Positions 1-11,879 of a stretch of 64,000 bases of DNA are shown piece by piece. Within the stretch, counting starts at the first letter, position 1. Every line of letters starts with the position of its first letter. Below the pieces are notes generated by a model. That model had not been told where the DNA came from. It saw only the letters and a program-made list of their open reading frames with translations, and did no database searches. The DNA lies in assembly GCA_030035585.1 (NCBI GenBank), contig CM057462.1, positions 119,469,234-119,533,233 of the forward strand, given 5' to 3'. The stretch comes from Dugong dugon (taxonomy: Eukaryota > Chordata > Mammalia > Sirenia > Dugongidae). The position numbers and the translations under genes are program-made.

Positions 1-2285
1 CACTTGAAAGAGGTCTTTTGCAGCAGATTTGCCCAAAGCAATATGTCATTTGATTTCTTGACTGCTGCTTCCAGGGGTGTTAACTGTGGATCTAAGTACA
101 GTGAAATCCTTGACAACTTCAATCTTTTCTGTTTATCATGATGTTGCTTATTGGTCCAGTTGTGAGGGTTTTTGCTTTCTTTATGTTGAGATGCAACCCA
201 TAGTGAAGGCTGTAGTCTGTGAGCTTCATCAGCAAGTGCTTCAAGTCCTCTCCACTTTCAGCAAGCAATGTTGTGTCATCTGCATATTACAGGTTGTTAA
301 TGAGTCTTCCTCCAACCCTGATGCTGCATTCTTCTTCATATAGTCCAGCTTCTCAGATTATTTGCTCAGCATACAGATTGAATAAGTATGGTGAAAGGAT
401 ACAACCCTGACACACAACTTCCTTGACTTTAAACCACATAGTAATCCCTTGTTCTGTTCGAACGACTGCCTCTTGGTCTACGTACAGGTTCCTCATGAGC
501 ACAATTAAGTGTTTTGGAATTCCAATTGTTCGCAATGTTATCCATAATTTATTATGATCCACACAGTCAAATGCCTTTGCATAGTCAATAAAACACAGGT
601 AAACATCTTTCTGGTATTCTCTGTTTTCAGTCAAGATCCATCTAACATCAGCAATAATATTCCTCGTTCCACATCCTTTTCTGAATCCAGCTTGGATTTC
701 TGGTAGGTCCCTGTCGATGTACTGCTGCAACCACTTTTGAAAGATTTTCAGTAAAATTTTACTTGTGTGTAATATTAATGATATTGTTCAATAATTTCCA
801 CATTCTGTTGGATCACCTTTCTTTGGAATGTGCACAAGTATAGATCTCTTCCAGTCAGTTGGCCAGACAGCTGTCCTCCAAATTTATTGGCACAGATGAG
901 CAAGCACCTTCAGTGCTGCATCCATTTGTTGAAACATCTCAGTTGGTATATCATCAATTCCTGGAGCTTTGTTTTTCACCAGCTTGGACCTCTTCCTTCA
1001 GTACCATTGATTCCTGATCAAATGCTACCTCCTGAAATGGTTGAATGTTGGCCAATTTTTTTTGGCACAGTGACTCTTTGTATTCCTTCCATCTTCTTTT
1101 GATGCTTCCTGCATCATTCAACATTTTCCCCGTAGAATCCTTCAATATTGCAACTCGAGGCTTGAAATTTTTCTTCAGTTCTTTCAGCTTGAGAAATGCG
1201 AGCATATTCTTCCTTTTTGGTTTTCTAACTCCAGGTCTTTACACATTTCATAATAATACTTTGTCTTCTAGAGCTGCCCTTTGAAATCTTCTCTTCAGCT
1301 CTTTTACTTCATCATTTCTTCCTTTTGCTTTAACTACTCTGTGATCAAAAGCAAGTTTCAGAGTCTCTTTGGACATCCATTTTGGTCTTTTCTTTCTTTC
1401 CTGTCTTTTTAATGACCTCTTGCTTTCTTCATGTATGATGTCCTTGATGTCATTCCACAACTCATCTGGTTTTTGGTCATTAGTGTTCAATACGTCAAAT
1501 CTATTCTCGAGATGGTCCCTAAGTTCTGGTGGAATATACTCAAGGTTGTACCTTGGCTTTCAGGGACTTGTTCTAATTTTCTTCAACTTCGGCTTGAACT
1601 TGCATAGGAGCAATTGATGGTCTGTTCCACAGCTGGCCCCTGGCCTTGTTCTGACTGATGATATTAAGCTTTTCCATCGTGTCTTTTCACAGATGTAGTC
1701 AATTTGATTCTTGTGTATTCCATCTGGCAAGGTCCCCATGTTTAGTCGCCATTTATGTTGCTGAAAAAAGGTATTTGCAATGAAGAAGTTGTTGGTCTTG
1801 CAAAATTATATCATGTGATCTCCACCGTTGTTTCTATCACCAAGCCCACATTTTTCAACTACTGGTCCTTCTTTGTTTCCAACTTTTGCATTCCAATCCC
1901 CAGTAATTATGAATGTATCTGGATTGCATGTTTGATCAATTTCAGACCACAGAAGTTGGTAAAATTCTTGAATTTCTTCATCTTTGGCCTTAGTGGTTGG
2001 TACATAATAAATTTGAATGATAGTCGTATTAACTGGTCTTCCTTATAGGCATATGGATATTATCCTATCACTGACAGTGTTGTACTGCAGGATAGGTCTT
2101 GAAATGTTCTTTTTGACGATGAATGCAACGCCATTCCTCTTCAATTTACCATTCCTGGCTTAGTAGACCATATTATTGTCCAATTCTAAATGGCCAACAC
2201 CTGTCAATTTCAGCTCACTAATGCCTAGGATAGCGATCTTTATGCATTTCATGTTTGATGATTTCCAATTTTCAGTCTCATAATT
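1..2285 (-). mobile_element. RTE-class LINE, antisense, cut by window start
   Basis: The minus strand encodes pieces of an RTE (BovB-like) polyprotein. Reverse transcriptase is seen around 353-730, with the palm motif CFIDYAKAFDC followed by VDHNKLW. Linker sequence lies at 954-1490 and endonuclease-region DNA continues to about 2285. The frames are broken by many stops and shifts, so it is inactive. The 3' end lies before base 1. The right boundary is approximate because no target duplication could be set. The same family recurs at 8.4, 11.4, 32.4, 45.9-49.3, 51.7 and 57.9 kb. Assignment to RTE rather than L1 rests on the palm motif context and on the (AAC)n tails of the better-preserved copies. 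Confidence 0.88.
353..730 (-). pseudogene. RTE reverse transcriptase fragment
   Basis: A 125-residue open stretch covers RT fingers and palm: QAGFRKGCGTRNIIADVRWI, then FIDYAKAFDC with the first catalytic aspartate, then a region ending with the YLFNLYAEQII block. The second catalytic motif (YADD) falls in another frame to the left. It is a decayed part of the LINE, not a host gene. Confidence 0.85.
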
Positions 2286-2334
2286 AACATTTATAGAATG
2301 CCTATCATATGATATCCACCTAACATATGTTAAT

Positions 2335-2490
2335 CAGTTTTATTTGCACAACTTGATGAGGCAGTGGCCATCCCTATTTCACAGATGAGAAAACTGAGGC
2401 TTTGAGGGATAGAATACCTTGTTCTAGGTCACACAGGTAAAAAGTGTGGATCTAGCCTTGGAACCCAGATTTGTCTAACTTCAAAGTTTA
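2335..2490 (-). repeat. MIR SINE fragment
   Basis: The typical reversed MIR core is present: acagatgagaaaactgaggc followed by a 'ggtcacacagg' block and 'aacccag'. It is old and diverged. Confidence 0.75.
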
Positions 2491-2754
2491 AATTTTCTCG
2501 GCTTCTCCTCCTTATATGACTACAAAGAGGCATGGAGGTGGCAACAATCAGGGATCAGGTCTTTTATATTGTAAATAGGTCCACTGGCAGACGTGACACC
2601 ATTTGGCTTAGGCTAGGGGAGCATGATAAGAATGCCTTGTCCCCACCTACTGTGTATCTATCTCTAATATATGATATATCATAATTACCCATTTGCACAT
2701 CTGTCTCTCCAGACTGAAGAACTTCACCGGGGCAGGCGGTCTTCACCATTCATC

Positions 2755-2815
2755 TGTGCAGCTTCAGCATCTAGCACAGTGCTGGCCATAGAATAAGTGC
2801 TCAATAAATATATAG
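2755..2815 (+). repeat. L2 LINE 3' end fragment
   Basis: The block tagcacagtgctggccatag followed by 'aagtgctcaataaat' is the conserved L2 3' terminus. Confidence 0.65.
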
Positions 2816-2819
2816 CGAA

Positions 2820-4425
2820 CAAATCTGTGTTAGTTTCAGACTGTGAGGCATTAGGGATATTTCATGTTCTTTCTGGACAAACATAGCTATTGTTTATTCT
2901 TCATCCTTCATTAATCCAGTTGATTGATAGAAGGCAGTGGAAAGGCATTATTAATCAAACATCAATGTTTACAAATATTTTCTAAAATGGCTTCTAAAAA
3001 TGGATTAATCATTTTTATAATTTTAGTGCATAATGATATTTTATTTTTACCTGAAGTCAGTAGTTTCATAGTGTCATCCCCACCCCCCGCACCACCCACC
3101 CTGACACAATATGCCCTACCTCCTCTATTTCAAATCACCCAAGATGAAATCTGGAACTTACCCTTGATTCCATCCTTTCATTTCCCTCTACATTCACTCA
3201 GGTTCCAAACTTCATCCATTCTACCTCCTTGAGGTCTCTTTAACCTGTCCTTTTTTTCCCTTCCCATGGCTTTAGCTCAGACACTCGTATTTTGCTTGGA
3301 TTGATGCAATGTCATTTTTCAAATCTCCCTTTCTCCAGGTTATTCTTATTTCAAACAATGTACAAAAAAGTATAGTGGCAGAATGGAGAAAAGCAACTTG
3401 TTCTGACTGGGAGTGATTATGTGAGAGAACCCAGCATAACATCCGGCACAAAGTAGGCTCCCAAAACATGTGTGAGAATATTTTGTTTGTTCATTTCAGT
3501 GTGGGGGTCAGGGAGTTAATCTGGAGGAGATGAAATCTAGGCAGGTCTTGAAAGATAAAATCTCTTTGCTTAAGGTATGTATTTTATACTCTTTTATAAA
3601 ACAGGTGTCATTTGCCAAAGGTTGAATTATGCTTCTATTCAAAATGAAATATGTAACCCCTCACAAAGCAGAACTGCCACGGCCAGTGCATTACATCACT
3701 TGTTAAAAAGTACGCTGCATTTTTCTGCTGAACAAACTTTTCTCATGCATAACAGTCATAAATCATAGAACAAGGATGCATTTAAAAAACAAAGTGACAG
3801 TCTACAATTCAAAGAAAGTGGCATCCAGTTTAAGGGAGTGAGTGAAGAAAAGGGAATACTAGTTAGGGAAAAAGTTTCCGTGTGGGAGCATGTCGTTTGC
3901 CCATACACCTTTCCTGCTACTCAGGCATATATATCAATTCTTCTTTCGGTCATTCACCTCCTCTTCCTAAGTATAAATGTTCTGTCTGTCCTCTAAATCG
4001 TCCTCATGGTATCCTGAATATCTCTGGGAGAAACATACGGACTTTGAAACCAAGTCTTCTTTCTGGTTATAGCAAGGGAATTGAAAATGAGTTCCTCCTC
4101 CCTCTTTTTTATTCATCTTCCCACAAAAATTATCATACAAAGGCTTCTGTACTGGGAAATCTAAAAGAAGCATGTCAGCTATTATTTTATATCACACCAT
4201 AGAAGGGAAGTGAGCCAGGTGAGAAAGGAAAGTTGAGGTTACGAGCCAGAGTCAGACAAAATACAAAAATTCATGGTGCTCTAGAGGGTGTGGGTATTTC
4301 CAGGGTCTGGGATTGCTCCTGAGCTGGTTAGCCAGCCTTGAACACTGGTTGGATTACCTTCTTCCTCCTGAAAGTGTCTACTGTTGTGCATCTGTGCTGC
4401 TCGACTTCTTACAACATGAAGTTAT
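2820..4425. other. Unassigned stretch
   Basis: No gene or clear repeat is recognised. The pyrimidine-rich part at 3110-3340 may be an ancient LINE remnant. The open frames at 2924-3232, 3882-4202 and 3967-4173 show no domain, splice context or codon pattern that supports coding. Confidence 0.5.
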
Positions 4426-4429
4426 CATC

Positions 4430-4665
4430 ATCAGTAGAATTATACTAGTAGTAGCTGGGGTAGTAATAATTAACACTTACAATGCCTACTATGTTCCAGG
4501 CACTGGGGCTATGTCTTGGTATGTCTATGTAATTTTTACAACAGTCCTATGAAGCAAGTACAATTTTTATCTGCATTTTTCAGATAAGAAACTGAGGATC
4601 AGAAAGGATGAGTTACTTGCCCGGAGTCACTGAACAATCAGTAGCGGAGCCAGAGTTGAATTTTT
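4430..4665 (-). repeat. MIR SINE
   Basis: Nearly the full reversed MIR is visible: 'actatgttccaggcactggg', 'cagataagaaactgagg', 'agttacttgcc', and 'gagccagagttgaa' at the end. Confidence 0.85.
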
Positions 4666-4669
4666 AGAA

Positions 4670-5374
4670 TATTCATTCCCCTGATTCACTCATTACTTGA
4701 GTGAAATGAATGGAGTTGCTGAACGTTGAACTTGGAAGGAGATTGCTTTCTCTGTTCCTGAGGCCCTGCCTGTGACTGCTGGAATAAATTTCAATCTAGA
4801 TTTCAGAAAAACACAGCAGCTGACATTCTGTAGTCTTATACGAAACCAGGTAGAGTTGAGTGGAATAACACTCATTTTGGTGGGGCTGGACTAGGTAGAG
4901 GTGGGCTCTAGGAGTGCGGTTAAGTTGGGACTCAGAAGTAGATAATTAAATATCGCGCTAAAAAGGGGTGTGACACCAGAGCAGTTTCCAAGATTGTTCT
5001 GAGAATCAGAGTGGGCTAATGCAGTGTGAGAGTAGAAAGTAGATATTCAGGGCATCAAGGCTGAGTGAAGAAACAAGCATATGTATCTCTAAATAACAGA
5101 GAGATTTTAACTGTAAAGCTGCAGTTCCCCACTTTGGGCTAAACACTGGAATCACATTTATAGCTCACTCACTTGGGGAGCTATAAGTAAATACAGATGC
5201 CTGTGTCCTGTGATAAGCTGGAGCCAACTTGTACTAGCTCACTGGCCAAATGTTAGCAACTCTTCCCAAATCCATATTCAGTGACATAGTTTATGACTTG
5301 AAATGGACAATGACAGAAGTATTTACTTCCATGGAAATTGGCAAATGCTACAAATTAGGGTGTTTTTTCTCCCC
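4670..5374. other. Unassigned stretch
   Basis: Ordinary AT-rich mammalian intergenic or intronic DNA. Nothing recognised. Confidence 0.5.
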
Positions 5375-5535
5375 CCCACCCTGGTAGAGTGGTTGCTAAA
5401 CATTTACTAGCGTGCCATTGCCTGGGTCCCACCCTCAAAGATTCTGATTTCGTTGGTCTGGAGTGCAGCCTGGACATCAGGATTTTTAAACTCCCCTAGT
5501 GATTCTAACGTGCAGCTAGGCGCAGCTGTTCTAGC
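5375..5535 (+). mobile_element. MER5A-like hAT fragment
   Basis: Recognised from the internal blocks 'gggtcccaccctcaaagatt' and 'ctgatttcgttggtctgg', which match the MER5A core of the hAT-Charlie group. It is a short non-autonomous DNA transposon remnant. Confidence 0.65.
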
Positions 5536-5554
5536 CTAAAGTCTAGCCTTCTAA

Positions 5555-5692
5555 GTGCAGCAGTGCTGGCATCATCTGGGAACTTGTTAGAAATGCAGAA
5601 TCTCACCCCACTCTCCAGTCCCTGGGCTACTGAATCTGAACCCGCACTTTAACAATGTATGCATATTAAAGTTTGAGAAGCACTGGTCTAAA
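5555..5692 (-). mobile_element. MER5A-like hAT fragment
   Basis: 'ggaacttgttagaaatgcag' and 'agtttgagaagcactggtc' are the reversed MER5A core and terminal inverted repeat. It lies head to head with the copy just upstream. Confidence 0.75.
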
Positions 5693-5699
5693 ACACTGT

Positions 5700-6133
5700 A
5701 ACAAGCAGGTATTTACAGTCCGCTGGCCTAATGATATACAAATGAAGAAAAGGTATAAAGAAGTAAGAAAAAGAAAGGGCACATTGATAAGCAACTAGAG
5801 GCAAGGTCAGTCCACAGAACAGATGTGTTTGGGAATGAGTGCAAGACTGGGTTGGGATCCCATGCTATATTCTCTGCTCTTATATCTACAAATACCTCTC
5901 TTATGTGATTTTTTACAATCTTCTATGTCAATCATCATCTTTGTTTCCTAAAACCATGAAAAGGTGTGAGAGAAAATACATAGCTTAATTAAGTACTGCT
6001 ATACTTCACAGCACTGACTTTTTAAAGCATTTCCGACTAAACTCATAAAATCTGACAAAACTGGGTTCCCAATGGATGAGGCTTGAGGGACAAGACTAGA
6101 CATGTTAGTGATGAAAAATGACTTCCAATGAAC
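5700..6133. other. Unassigned stretch
   Basis: No repeat or gene recognised. Confidence 0.5.
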
Positions 6134-6225
6134 AATTTATATTCTTTTCATAGGTTCTAGAGTTCAGATGTTTTTTAATAATTTATATTCTTTCCATAGG
6201 TTCTAGAGTTCAGATGTTTTAGTAG
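6134..6225 (+). repeat. 46-bp tandem duplication
   Basis: The unit starting 'aatttatattctttt' at 6134 is repeated from 6180 with one clear mismatch (ttttcat versus tttccat). Both copies continue through 'aggttctagagttcagatg'. The high identity suggests a fairly recent local duplication. Confidence 0.9.
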
Positions 6226-6292
6226 GAATCACTTTGCGTCCACAAAATCATTCGGTGTTTGGTTTCAATTAGGTTCTGCTAATATAAACTGG

Positions 6293-6460
6293 AGCCCTCC
6301 TGGTCCACTGGTTAAGAACCCCACTGCTAACCAAAAGGCTGGCAATTCAAATCCACCAGCCGCTCCTTGGAAAACCTATCGGGCAGTTCTGCTCTGTCCT
6401 ATGGGGTCCAACTATGAGTCAGAATTGACTCCATGGCAAGGGTTTAGTTTTTTTTTTGAA
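6293..6460 (+). repeat. AfroSINE
   Basis: The head 'tggagccctcctggtccac', the A-box region 'tggttaagaacc', the degenerate B box 'caattcaaatcc' and the tail 'ctatgagtcagaattgact' are in order, ending in a T-run. This is a tRNA-derived SINE of the paenungulate type. Confidence 0.95.
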
Positions 6461-8350
6461 GGTTAAACTGATGAAAACCTAACAAAGGAGACATTTCTGT
6501 AACTTACTGTGTTTTGCTCACAAACAGTTTAGTATCAAGATCGAGAAGGCTCTTTCAATGAAAAGGCTTAGACATGCTATAACCTAAACTCAATGAAATA
6601 TGCTGAAAAAGAATTATAGAATCATAAAGCTGAGAGAGAACTTAGAAATTCAACCAGAATCATCCTTGAATCCGAATGAGGTCTGTTTCTGTCAAGGAAC
6701 ATGAAAATAGCTTCCTGATTTTTTAAATCGTCTTCCATTGTAAACCAGATAGGAAAGCCCTCATTATCTACTCACATAACAAACCTGTGTTGAGTATCTG
6801 CTCTATGTCAGGCTCTGAGCTGCGTATTAGAAATGCAAAGATGAATAAGATATAGCTCTTCTATTGACTCATAGGTGATGCAAAGGAATACTGCAGCAAC
6901 CATCTACTTCCTGAACTGCTGTAGTTTGTCTGCAGAAACTTTCAAAACAAAAATAAGGAACTTGAAACTACTTCTCATTGGAAAGGACTGTATGGTTAGC
7001 CCGGAATTCCCAGTGGCTGCTTATTTTAAAGAACTGGATTATATCATTTTAGCAGAAAAGAAAAAAATATTTTTAAAACAGGGAAATGAAAGATTGAAAA
7101 GATAACGTCTCTGGGTTATTTCAACAACAACATTTTTAGTTAGCTGGCCACGTGTGGCAGCACTGAAATCTTAGTCTGCATGTGGCATTGTCTGGTTGTA
7201 AAATAAAATTCAGCTTGCCTGACGTTTGTGTTCTGAGACATGAAATAATTTTTAAGGCCAAAGGTAAGTGATAGGCAGGAATTCATTCTATGGGTGGGCT
7301 CTTTTGTCAGACAGGATTTAGAAGCCAAAGATAAAACCAGCCAATAAACAAGCAGGTTTTCATTTCCAAAGTAGAAAAATAAATAGCATTCTGGTTTGTC
7401 ACTCCAGTCCTTTCAAATGACTGGAATTCAGAATTTCAGCAGCTTTCCACACGAACACATTGAAAACACTGTACTGATTTGTGCCATCAGCTGCACTATT
7501 TGACTTGAGAACATGGCCTTAAAACATAAAAAGAGGTCAGTCCTCTAAGACTGTTCTATTTATTTACTCCCTATAAAGTCCATAATTGTTTTCTCCCTCT
7601 AGTGACCCCAACCTTGTGTCTTGGGCCCCTTAAAAAGGAAAAGTCTGAGATCCCTTTGTTAAAAAGTGGAAAGTCAGCATTCTTGCTTAGACAGAAAGGA
7701 GTGGGCCAACTCTTTCCTCTTGTGTGCACAGTTCATTCAACAAAAAATGCAAGATTTTTTCCATACCTAACCTTAGACGTGACTGTAGATTCCCAAACTG
7801 TTTACAACAAAATGTGAAGCAATCTGCAAGTCCACCTAAATGGACATAGCCTGGATCATGTCAAAACATACTCTTCCCCCCATGGAGCAGAGGCCCTAAC
7901 TTGGCCTGAAGTTTGGCTTGGCAGGCAGAGAGGCCTTATTGCTCCAGCTGTGTCTGATGAGCAGATGACAAGATAAAACTTTCACTTCATTTGAGACCTT
8001 CAAAACCAGCAAAGTATAGAAAATCAAAGTCCTAATTGAACTTGGCTCTGGATTTGTGCAATCTTGATTTAGGCCAATAAGGAGAAATACTCCTCACTTT
8101 TACAGATCTATGAAGTAAAGTTCTAATTCTTGTTTGTAACCCATAATGAGTTATAAACAAGTAACAAAGTATCTTAAAGTCCTTGAAGTCATCTTCCAGA
8201 AATCGGGAATATTGATTTTCTTTTCTTTCTTTCTTTCCTTTAGAAGTATGTACAGAATAGTCAGAAATGAAATTAATTCACTGATAGTGAATTATTACCA
8301 AATAGTTACTAATTTTTATTGCTTTACATTTTGTAAGGTATTTTTGCATT
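6461..8350. other. Unassigned stretch
   Basis: No gene or clear repeat. A short TTTC-rich run lies at 8219-8242. Open frames at 6875-7105, 7140-7328, 7602-7817 and 8146-8466 have no recognisable domain; the last runs into the RTE tail. Confidence 0.5.
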
Positions 8351-8354
8351 TATC

Positions 8355-8500
8355 GTTTTTGTTGTTAGGTGCCGTCAGGTTGGTTCCGACTCACAGCAAC
8401 CCTGTGTACAACAGAACAAAACACTGCCTGGTCCCGCACCATCCTCATAATTGTCGCTGTGCTTGAGTCCATTGTTGCAGTCACTGTGTCTCTTAATTTT
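8355..8500 (-). mobile_element. RTE 3' end
   Basis: Read on the minus strand, this is the RTE 3' terminus with its short GTT/AAC tail at the left edge. It includes 'gttggttccgactcacagc', the terminal block also shared with AfroSINE tails. Confidence 0.88.
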
Positions 8501-8544
8501 CATAAACCTGTGAGGTGTGCGGCAGTATGATACAGGTCATGGAT

Positions 8545-8790
8545 TGTTAGAACCCTGGGTATTCAGTACTTATCAACTGAGTGACTTGAGGCAAAGTACT
8601 TAACTTGGCCAAAGGCTGAGTTTTCTCATACCAGAAATGTGAGTTAATAGAACTTACCTCATAGGAATGTTGTGAGGATTAAATACCAATCTTTGCTAAA
8701 CTATGTTGTGAGCGTTAAATGAGATAATTATGCAAAGCTTTTAGCACAATGCCTGTCACATGCTCATTATTAAATGGTAATTCTTACTAA
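8545..8790 (+). repeat. MIR SINE
   Basis: MIR in sense: 'gaaccctgggtattcag', 'gtgaggattaaat', then 'gcacaatgcctgtcacatgc'. Confidence 0.82.
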
Positions 8791-8799
8791 TATGAGATT

Positions 8800-8925
8800 G
8801 GGCAGGGTAAACAACTAACCTTCAGAGAGTTCAAATGATTGCTCAAAGACACATAATTAGTTAGTTCAAGCACAGGAGATTAGAACCCAGGTGTTCTGAC
8901 TTCCAGCCCTGTATGCTTCATCTGC
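8800..8925 (-). repeat. MIR SINE fragment
   Basis: Reversed MIR 3' half: 'gattgctcaaagacacataa', then 'gaacccaggtgttctgactt'. It abuts an oppositely oriented MIR. Confidence 0.7.
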
Positions 8926-9627
8926 ACACATAGAGCTTTTCTTCATGCATATGGCACTATAATAGATACAGCAGGGGGTGAAAAGAAATGTTGAAAAACA
9001 CAATGCATACTTGCACCTCTGATCAAGATGGAATAACAGCAACCAGATTTATCCTTCTGTCTGAAATAAGCAAAAAACAAACAAAATGTTTGAAACAGTT
9101 TTGAAGACATTAGACATCAGGCAATGAAGGACAGTAGCCTCTGAGATGCAAGAAACAAGCAAGGTGATCCCTACGATTACCCCAGCTTACTGTCTTGAGA
9201 GAGTTTCCAGGGTGTGGTATAGAGACAGGGAATCCAGGACGTGCCCTAAGAACATTCTCTGTTGAAGAGAGGTAGCTGAAAGCTAAGGAGACTGGGGTGG
9301 TGAGAATTCATAGGACAGGATACCATAGAGGAGAGAGCTGCACAGAGAGAGAACTCTGGAAATCTGCAGAGGGTCACCCTTGACTATTCAGCTGAGTACT
9401 GATCAGCTCACACATGCAAGGAGATCAATAACAGAATGATACCTGGAAAATACCCAAATATTTGGAAACTAATACACTTCTAAATTACCCATGGTTCAAA
9501 AACTAACTCAAAAAAGAAATCAGAAAGTATTTTGAGCTGAATGAAAATGAAAACAAAACATGTCAAAATTTATAGGATGCTCTTAAACAGTATTTAGGGA
9601 GAAATTTATAGTACTAAATGCCTATAT

Positions 9628-9784
9628 TGGAGCCCTGGTGACACAGTGGTTAAGAGCTTGCCTGCTAATCAAAAGGTTGTCAATTCAAATCCACCAGCTG
9701 CTCCTTGGACATCCTATGAGGCAGTTCTACTCTGTCCTATAGGGTTGCTGTGAGTCAGAATTGCTTAATGGCAATGGGTTTTCT
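9628..9784 (+). repeat. AfroSINE with target duplication
   Basis: A complete copy, head 'tggagccctggtgacacag' to tail 'gcttaatggcaatgggtttt'. It is flanked by taaatgcctatat (9615-9627) and taaatgcctgtat (9785-9797), 12 of 13 identical. It sits in L1 ORF2 sequence that resumes immediately. Confidence 0.95.
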
Positions 9785-10510
9785 TAAATGCCTGTATGAG
9801 AAAAGAAGAAAGGTCTCAATCAATGACCTCAGCTTCCATGTAAATAAACTAGGGGAAAAAAAGGAGCAAATTTAACCCAAGGTAAGTAGAAGAAAATAAT
9901 AAAGATTAGTGCAGAAATCAAGAGAATAGAAAACAGTAAACAATAGAGAAAAAGTAATTAAACCAAGCACTGGTTCTTTCACAAGATCAATAAAACTGAA
10001 AAATCTTTAGCTAGTCTCATTAGGATATTTAAAAAAAGATACAATTACTAAGATCAAGGAAAGAGGTGAAATCATTACAGATTCTACATATACTAAAAGT
10101 ATAGTAAGGGAATGTTATGAACAGCTTTATGCCAATAGCTGACAACTTAGATGTAATGGACACATTCCTTCAAAGACACAAACTACCAAAGCTTACTCAA
10201 GAAGAAATAGATAACCTGAAAATAAATTGATTTTATGGTTAAAAACCTTCCCACAAAATAAACTCCAGGCCCAGATGGCGTCACTAGTGAATTCTACCAA
10301 ATATTTAAGAAAAGAAATAACATCAATTCTGCACAAACCCTCTCAGAAAATTGAAAAGGAGGGGATACGTACCAAACATTCTATCATTACCCTGATAGAA
10401 AAATGAGACAAAGACATTGAAGAAAATTACAGACCAATAGCCCTTATGAACAACAACAAATTAGCAAATTGAATCCAACAATACATAAAAAGAATAATAT
10501 ATGTATTACA

Positions 10511-10638
10511 GGATATCTTAGTTGTCTAGTGCTGCTGTAACAGAAATGCTACAAGTAGGTGGCTTTAATAAACAGCAATTTATTTTCTCAGAGCTTAGGA
10601 GGCTAGAAATCTGAATCCAGGGTGCCATCTCTAGGGGA

Positions 10639-10727
<89 letters not shown>

Positions 10728-10962
10728 CTTCTGTTCCTTGGTTCCTTGAGGATCTTCATGCAATGTGGCATCTATCCACCCCCCACCACCTTTGTGCTTG
10801 CTTCCTTGCTTAAACTGCTTTTATGTTAAAAGAGATTCATTCAAGACACACTCTACACTAATACTGCCTCATTAACATAACAAAGAAAGTCCATTCCCAA
10901 ATAGGATTATAACAGTAGGTATAAGGGTTAGGATTTACAGCACATATTTTTGGGGGACACAG
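10511..10962 (-). mobile_element. Solo LTR, MaLR-like
   Basis: The left edge 'cttagttgtctagtgctgct' is the reversed LTR 3' end, and the right part contains 'tatttttgggggacac', the reversed LTR start. It is the same family as the LTRs at 14.7 and 43.5 kb and is related to the LTR pair at 46-48 kb. The flanks acagg/acaga may be a 5-bp target duplication. The right edge is uncertain by about 20 bp. Confidence 0.8.
10642..10724 (+). repeat. (CT)n microsatellite, 83 bp
   Basis: An uninterrupted CT dinucleotide run of about 41 units inside the LTR. Sister LTRs show only 'ctttctctctctgttgg' or 'ctttctttctctcttgg' at the same place, so the run grew from a short seed within this copy. Confidence 0.98.
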
Positions 10963-11225
10963 AAATACAAAGTTGGTTTAACAATAAGACGTAAATCAAT
11001 GTTATTCACCATATTAATAAACTAGAAGAGAAAAAGTCTTTGATATTCTCAATAGATGCAGAAAAAGCATTTCATAAAATCCAACACCCATTATTGATCA
11101 AAGCTCTCAGAAATCTAGAAATAGAGGGAACTTCCTCAAACAGATTAAGGACATCTACCAAAAAAAAAAAACAAAAAACCCAAAGCTTTAAGTAAAAATC
11201 TACCATACAAAACATGTAAAGTCTG

Positions 11226-11388
11226 GGGAAAACTTTTGACTGGGGAAAGCTCAGCCCCCTTTCTTTACCCCTCCCTTCATGGTGGAGCCTAGGGCACTGC
11301 CACTAAACCTTGAGTCTCCAGGAATCATGGTCTGAAAATTGCCACTATGGGCCACAGGAACCACAGAACCAAGTCATGAATAAATATT
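11226..11388. other. Unexplained block between L1 and RTE
   Basis: About 160 bp of higher-GC sequence, running from 'gactggggaaagctcagccc' to 'gtcatgaataaatattg', lies between the L1 break and the RTE start. It has a polyA-signal-like AATAAA near its right end. It could be an exapted 3'UTR piece or an unknown repeat. Confidence 0.4.
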
Positions 11389-11872
11389 GAGCAAAGCAAA
11401 GATGTCACTTTGAGGACTCAGGTGCACCTGACCCAAGCCATGGTGTTTTCAGTCACCTCATATTTGCCCGAAAGCTGGACAATGAATAATGAAGACGGAA
11501 GAAGAATTGATGTATTTGAATTATAGTGTTGGCAAAGAATATTGAATATACCACAGACTTCCAGAAGAACAAACAAATCTGTCTTGGAAAAAGTACAGCC
11601 AGAATGCTCCTTAGAAGCAAGATTTCGTCTCACATACTTTGGACATGTTGTCAGGAGGGATCAGTTCCTGGAGAAGGACATCATGCTTGGTAAAGCAGAG
11701 GGTCAGTGAAAAAGAGGAAGACCCTCAATGAGATGGACTGACACAGTGACTGCAATAATGGGCTCAAACACAGCAACTATTGTGAAGATGGAGCAGGACC
11801 AGGCAGTGTTTCTTTCTGTTGTGTATAGGGTTGCTATGAGTCAGAACCAACACGATGCACCTGACAACAACA
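11389..11872 (+). mobile_element. RTE LINE 3' end, 5'-truncated
   Basis: Sense RTE from 'aaagatgtcactttgagg' through the conserved 'attgaatataccacagac' and 'gaaaaagaggaagaccctca' blocks to the terminal 'gacaacaacaac' tail. Coding frames are broken. Confidence 0.92.
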
Positions 11873-11879
11873 ACTTTGT

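Larger units (their letters stand above)
9000..11225 (+). mobile_element. Old L1 LINE, sense, multiply interrupted
   Basis: It opens with 5'UTR-like sequence (gatcaagatggaataacagc, about 9020). Near 9440 it switches directly to ORF2 DNA, suggesting an internal deletion. ORF2 blocks around 9540-9620, 9800-10500 and 10985-11160 match the L1 RT region, including 'gatgcagaaaaagcatttc'. An AfroSINE (9628-9784) and an LTR (about 10511-10962) lie inside it. No long open frame survives. Confidence 0.85.

Noticed and set aside
10518-10763. Arg-Glu repeat protein frame and its Ser-Leu complement
   Set aside because: Direct translation of the CT/GA microsatellite.
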